Source of the DNA: a virus | Virus record (IMG/VR): IMGVR_UViG_3300033148_004315 | Location: 1 to 40,538 of that record | Direction: 5' to 3' (one strand) | DNA: 40,538 nt | In this document: positions 37,855 through 40,538 of the stretch, in pieces | Layout: each line of letters starts with the position of its first letter | How positions within the stretch are numbered: the first letter of the stretch is position 1 | Notes under the pieces: generated by a model | What the model was told of the DNA's origin: nothing | Databases searched by the model: none | The model's input: only the letters and a program-made list of their open reading frames with translations | Program-made: the position numbers and the translations under genes

Positions 37855-37884
37855 TTTATACCTCCATTTATTTTAGAGGCTCAA

Positions 37885-38313
37885 CTACGGAGCCTCCTTG
37901 AATAGCCAGACATAGTTTGTCGAAAATTCAAACCTGCCTTTTTCATCCTGCCCGATATAAGCAGGAGCGGCTATTGCGTCTATTATTTCATTTTTGTAAT
38001 TCGCGCCACTCTCAATCGGCAGCGCATCACAGCATTTACCGTGGATTGCGCGGAAGATCGCATAAGCATCATCACGCGCCTCATGGTAATCATAGCTTCT
38101 TGTCAACACCTGTGCGTGGAGATCGACACGATCCGGCAGATCCGGATGCACCTCTCCGCCTGCCTGCTCCAACACAACCGCAACCCTGTCAGGCGCATCC
38201 TGCGGACGCCAGCCAATAAGCAGCGTATCTCCCAGGACAAAAGCACCGCCTGTCATAAGCTCAATACAGTTCCCGACCTCAACCAGCATCAGCTCGTTCG
38301 GCGCAGCGCTCAT
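37885..38313 (-). CDS. Tail terminator/completion protein candidate
   Basis: 142 residues. MLVEVGNCIELMTGGAFVLG, VAVVLEQAGGEVHPDLPDRV, LHAQVLTRSYDYHEARDDAY and AIFRAIHG follow the pattern of minor capsid/tail terminator proteins that cap the tail tube. ATGA overlap with the upstream gene. Identified by order and pattern. Confidence 0.65.
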   Translation of the reverse strand: MSAAPNELMLVEVGNCIELMTGGAFVLGDTLLIGWRPQDAPDRVAVVLEQAGGEVHPDLPDRVDLHAQVLTRSYDYHEARDDAYAIFRAIHGKCCDALPIESGANYKNEIIDAIAAPAYIGQDEKGRFEFSTNYVWLFKEAP

Positions 38314-38708
38314 TTCAGGAGCCTCCTGAGATGTTTGATTGCGATCTCTATGTAGTTTTCCTTGTATTGCATCATTTTCGTTTCCAAGAATTTCGGCCCT
38401 GATCCCGGAAGATTGTACGACGACTGCGGGCCTTTTTCCTTCTCATGCTGGTATGCCGCATAGACAATATTGTATCCCTGTTCTGAGTATATCTCATTCT
38501 CTGTCTCTTTTATTTTCACGATTTTCGCACCTCGCAGATCACCTTTCCGAAACGGAGTCTTCGGCTCTTTCTTATCCGCATCGTGCAGCATCTCGGATGC
38601 CGCTTTAAACAGCCCTAGTTTTATCTCTTTCGGTGCGGATTTTTCCAGCAGCTTTTTCAGGTCCTCATTAAAGACCTTAAAATCCATCGTGAAAGGCTTG
38701 CTGCTCAC
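38310..38708 (-). CDS. HK97 gp10-like tail completion protein
   Basis: 132 residues. The segments LFKAASEMLHDADKKEPKTP, FRKGDLRGAKIVKI, and VYAAYQHEKEKG with a C-terminal YIEIAIKHLRRLLK match the HK97 gp10/minor capsid pattern ('P.dtG.LR.s...Ya.y.E.G'). GTG start at 38708, about 10 bases after GGAGG; a later ATG (residue 8) is possible. Confidence 0.72.
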   Translation of the reverse strand: MSSKPFTMDFKVFNEDLKKLLEKSAPKEIKLGLFKAASEMLHDADKKEPKTPFRKGDLRGAKIVKIKETENEIYSEQGYNIVYAAYQHEKEKGPQSSYNLPGSGPKFLETKMMQYKENYIEIAIKHLRRLLK

Positions 38709-39013
38709 GCTATAAATACCTCCTGATGATTTACGCTAAAATCTTTTGCCTCAACCATATTTATCACACTGTGCCGCACATCGTCAATTTTGATATAGTC
38801 TTTATGCGTGATTTTTCGTGGATGGTTAATATATATCGTTGCAGACGATACCGTCTCCTCGCCTGCGATGTCTCTTACAAGTCTTGTCTTCCAATCGATA
38901 TAGCCTTTGGTTTTGACGGACTTATATGTCAGTTGGTTATATTTGTTTCGTCCGGAATAGAAGAGAATTTCCAGATCGTCTATCTCGTAAACTTCCAACA
39001 TTGTAAATGGCAT
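38705..39013 (-). CDS. Head closure protein candidate
   Basis: 102 residues, small beta-barrel pattern: DLEILFYSGRNKYNQLTYKS, GYIDWKTRLVRDIAGEETVS, ATIYINHPRKITHKDYIKID. Its place between minor head and tail completion genes suits a head-tail joining (head closure) protein. Good GAGAGG site. Confidence 0.65.
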   Translation of the reverse strand: MPFTMLEVYEIDDLEILFYSGRNKYNQLTYKSVKTKGYIDWKTRLVRDIAGEETVSSATIYINHPRKITHKDYIKIDDVRHSVINMVEAKDFSVNHQEVFIA

Positions 39014-39014
39014 T

Positions 39015-39893
39015 TTAACCTCTCAGCGATATCGCCTCTTCTGATGTCGGGAAAATACTATGTTCGCAATTTGGATGCCATGGTGGATAGTCCGGAAGCA
39101 CGTCATAACCAGGAGTCTTCCCGAAAAGGCTGTAAACATTGCCCTCATATTCAAGGCAGATATCATCGAATTCTGAGCTGTGATCCGACACCTCAACCAG
39201 ATCGTTATCGTATTGTTTTGCAAGGTTGACGGTTGCCTGTGACTGCACCTTCCGGAGCCTTGTCCGGCCTACAAGCTCGGCGTATTTTTTAAGGTTATAG
39301 TTGCGTCCGTTAATATTGATGAAATCGCCATCGCCCATGATCTTTGCAAAATGCGATAGCACAGCCTTTTTTGCCGCAGTCCTTGTCTCACCGGCAGCTA
39401 TCATCTCGTCCATAAGACTTGATATCACAACCTCATCCCGCATATCCCATGCCTGGAATTGCCCCATTTTTTCAGACGCTGCACGTACCATGAAAAGCAG
39501 CGCATTGACATTCTCGATTATTGAGGCGTTGGCCTTTACGAGTATATCAAAAGTATCATCCCTGTATGTATCGATTGTTTTTTTATGGATGTTTTTGTCA
39601 AACTCCGGATTAGGCTTTAGTCCTAAAACCTGCATCCTGACTGTGCCTATTTTCAGCGCCTTCTTGTAAGCATCGCGCAGGGCTTTTCTTGTCCAGCCGG
39701 AAGCAAAGACATTGAGCCTGTTTACAAGCGCTTCAACTTTCCGTCTGACGCGCATCGCACCGGCTTCTGAATAACCGTCAGGCAGCAGCCCCATAACAAC
39801 GGATTTAATCTGTCTTGATATCTTGTCATAGAATTTCGTTATCAAGGACAGGTCTTTTCTATCCGGTATAAGCCCTACTGATCGCTTTGCCAT
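39015..39893 (-). CDS. Phage minor head protein (gpF/Min_cap-like)
   Basis: 292 residues. Helical N-terminal 200 residues, then the conserved block YAELVGRTRLRKVQSQATVN near 210, DLVEVSDHSSEFDDICLEYE near 237 and the ending PPWHPNCEHSIFP near 270. This C-terminal block is typical of gpF-like/Phage_min_cap2 minor head proteins, which enter the prohead with the portal in related phages. Here it lies after the capsid-side cassette rather than next to the portal. GAGGGG site before the ATG. Confidence 0.75.
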   Translation of the reverse strand: MAKRSVGLIPDRKDLSLITKFYDKISRQIKSVVMGLLPDGYSEAGAMRVRRKVEALVNRLNVFASGWTRKALRDAYKKALKIGTVRMQVLGLKPNPEFDKNIHKKTIDTYRDDTFDILVKANASIIENVNALLFMVRAASEKMGQFQAWDMRDEVVISSLMDEMIAAGETRTAAKKAVLSHFAKIMGDGDFININGRNYNLKKYAELVGRTRLRKVQSQATVNLAKQYDNDLVEVSDHSSEFDDICLEYEGNVYSLFGKTPGYDVLPDYPPWHPNCEHSIFPTSEEAISLRG

Positions 39894-40390
39894 TATGTCC
39901 CCTCATCCTCACCGCAAGTTATAACATCTGTCTCATCGACGCATTCATCCTCGTCTCTGTCGATATCGGTAACCATGAAATGTTTGGCTTTTGTCCATGG
40001 CTTAAGAAGCGCAAGTACGAACGGTGGAATCGGCAGGCTCATCAGCATGTCCGCATAATAATCCTCTTTGATGATCCCTGCTTTTATGACCGCCTGCGCC
40101 TGGATGCCTTTCCGTCTGTCCTCATCTCTCAGATGGCAACAGAGATAATAAGCCATCTCACACTGCGCTTTTGTTAGGATAACAAGCTCGGATGCGCTTG
40201 CCTCGGCGTATGTCGGCAGGCTGAAACGCGGATCGTAATAAAGCCTGTTGTATGCGTTTAGAAGTACTTTCGCCTGGAGTATCGAACCGGCAGACTCGGC
40301 GCCTATCACATCCCAGCAGTCGGTCCTTAGCCTTTCCGTATCAAAATATGTCTGTGCCGCCGCCTGGTTTACGAGCCATCCTATAGCCAT
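39893..40390 (-). CDS. Head-tail connector (adaptor) protein
   Basis: 165 residues, helical first half (ESAGSILQAKVLLNAYNRLY, AQCEMAYYLCCHLRDEDRRK) and an acidic tail ending CGEDEGT. Size and order, first of the joining genes, match gp6-type head-tail connectors that sit under the portal. Excellent GGAGG and GGGGG sites before the ATG. The methyltransferase stop codon is 2 bases upstream, so the cassette and this gene form one transcription unit. Confidence 0.68.
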   Translation of the reverse strand: MAIGWLVNQAAAQTYFDTERLRTDCWDVIGAESAGSILQAKVLLNAYNRLYYDPRFSLPTYAEASASELVILTKAQCEMAYYLCCHLRDEDRRKGIQAQAVIKAGIIKEDYYADMLMSLPIPPFVLALLKPWTKAKHFMVTDIDRDEDECVDETDVITCGEDEGT

Positions 40391-40391
40391 T

Positions 40392-40538
40392 TTATCCCCC
40401 TTTCCTCCAGAGCATTGTTATCCATTTCTCCTTAAAAGTTATTGATGGATATTTCAGTGCTCGCATCGCCTTTATGATTTTATCATATTTTGCACGCTCG
40501 GCATTGTCAAGAATTAGATACCCGCCGGCCTTTAGATT
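40392..40538 (-). CDS. SAM-dependent methyltransferase, C-terminal part (continues at 1-444)
   Basis: The last 48 codons and TAA stop of the methyltransferase annotated at 1-444, seen here because the contig ends overlap. The protein ends YPSITFKEKWITMLWRKGG. Bases 40425-40538 duplicate 1-114. Confidence 0.8.
   Translation of the reverse strand, partial: NLKAGGYLILDNAERAKYDKIIKAMRALKYPSITFKEKWITMLWRKGG
40425..40538. repeat. Terminal overlap of a circular contig (right copy)
   Basis: Identical to bases 1-114. See the left copy. Confidence 0.9.

Noticed and set aside
1-40538. tRNA genes, insertion sequences and reassigned stop codons
   Set aside because: No cloverleaf or transposase was recognised by eye, and TAA, TAG and TGA all end well-supported genes.

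Overview
The window is a complete circular phage genome or circularly closed contig. Bases 1-114 are repeated exactly at 40425-40538, so the unique length is 40,424 bp. A methyltransferase gene reads in frame across the join. Almost every gene is on the minus strand, packed head to tail with 1-14 base overlaps and good Shine-Dalgarno sites (AGGAGG/GGAGG). The standard code is used and no tRNA is visible. A large terminase, portal, HK97-type head genes, an 863-codon tape measure gene and a tail-chaperone frameshift, with no sheath gene, indicate a siphovirus-like tailed phage. No integrase was seen. The host is bacterial but cannot be named. A lipoprotein and a TM/coiled-coil protein, both possible spanins, hint weakly at a diderm host.

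Layout in the direction of transcription (high to low coordinates). 40390-27659: head-tail connector, minor head protein, head closure and tail completion proteins, major tail protein, tail chaperones G and G-T (by -1 frameshift), tape measure, distal tail and tail hub proteins and tail fibre. 27657-26443: a TIM-barrel glycosidase-like protein. 26442-24452: early control region with TTGACA-type promoters, shared ATATAGTA operator-like repeats, small zinc and ribbon-helix-helix proteins, an XRE-type regulator and a plus-strand small RNA candidate. 24451-19554: recombination and replication (coiled-coil zinc protein, ERF annealing protein, RecB-like nuclease, HNH nuclease, replication initiator, loader-like zinc protein). 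A promoter-pseudoknot-terminator RNA element sits between the nuclease and HNH genes. 19552-14127: small proteins, DUF5131 protein, second HNH nuclease, holin and spanin candidates, a 251-base pentanucleotide array and an NlpC/P60 endolysin. 14039-6470: TerS, an MmcB-like nuclease, TerL, portal, small proteins, a protease with nested scaffold, DUF2190 cement protein and major capsid protein.

6408-1, continuing over the join to 40392, is the most unusual part. Ten coupled genes lie between the capsid gene and the head-tail connector: a DUF115 (Maf-like) protein, a cupin, four glycosyltransferase-like proteins, two PAPS-type sulfotransferases and two SAM methyltransferases. This looks like a late-expressed system that builds and decorates a sulfated, methylated glycan, either on the virion or on the infected cell surface.

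The strongest candidates for something new are this cassette, the interleaved-helix RNA at 21274-21390, the small RNA with a UCCUCC loop at 24497-24558, and the 46-unit GGNNN array in the leader of the gene at 15699. All functional names are read from sequence motifs by eye. No database search was run.
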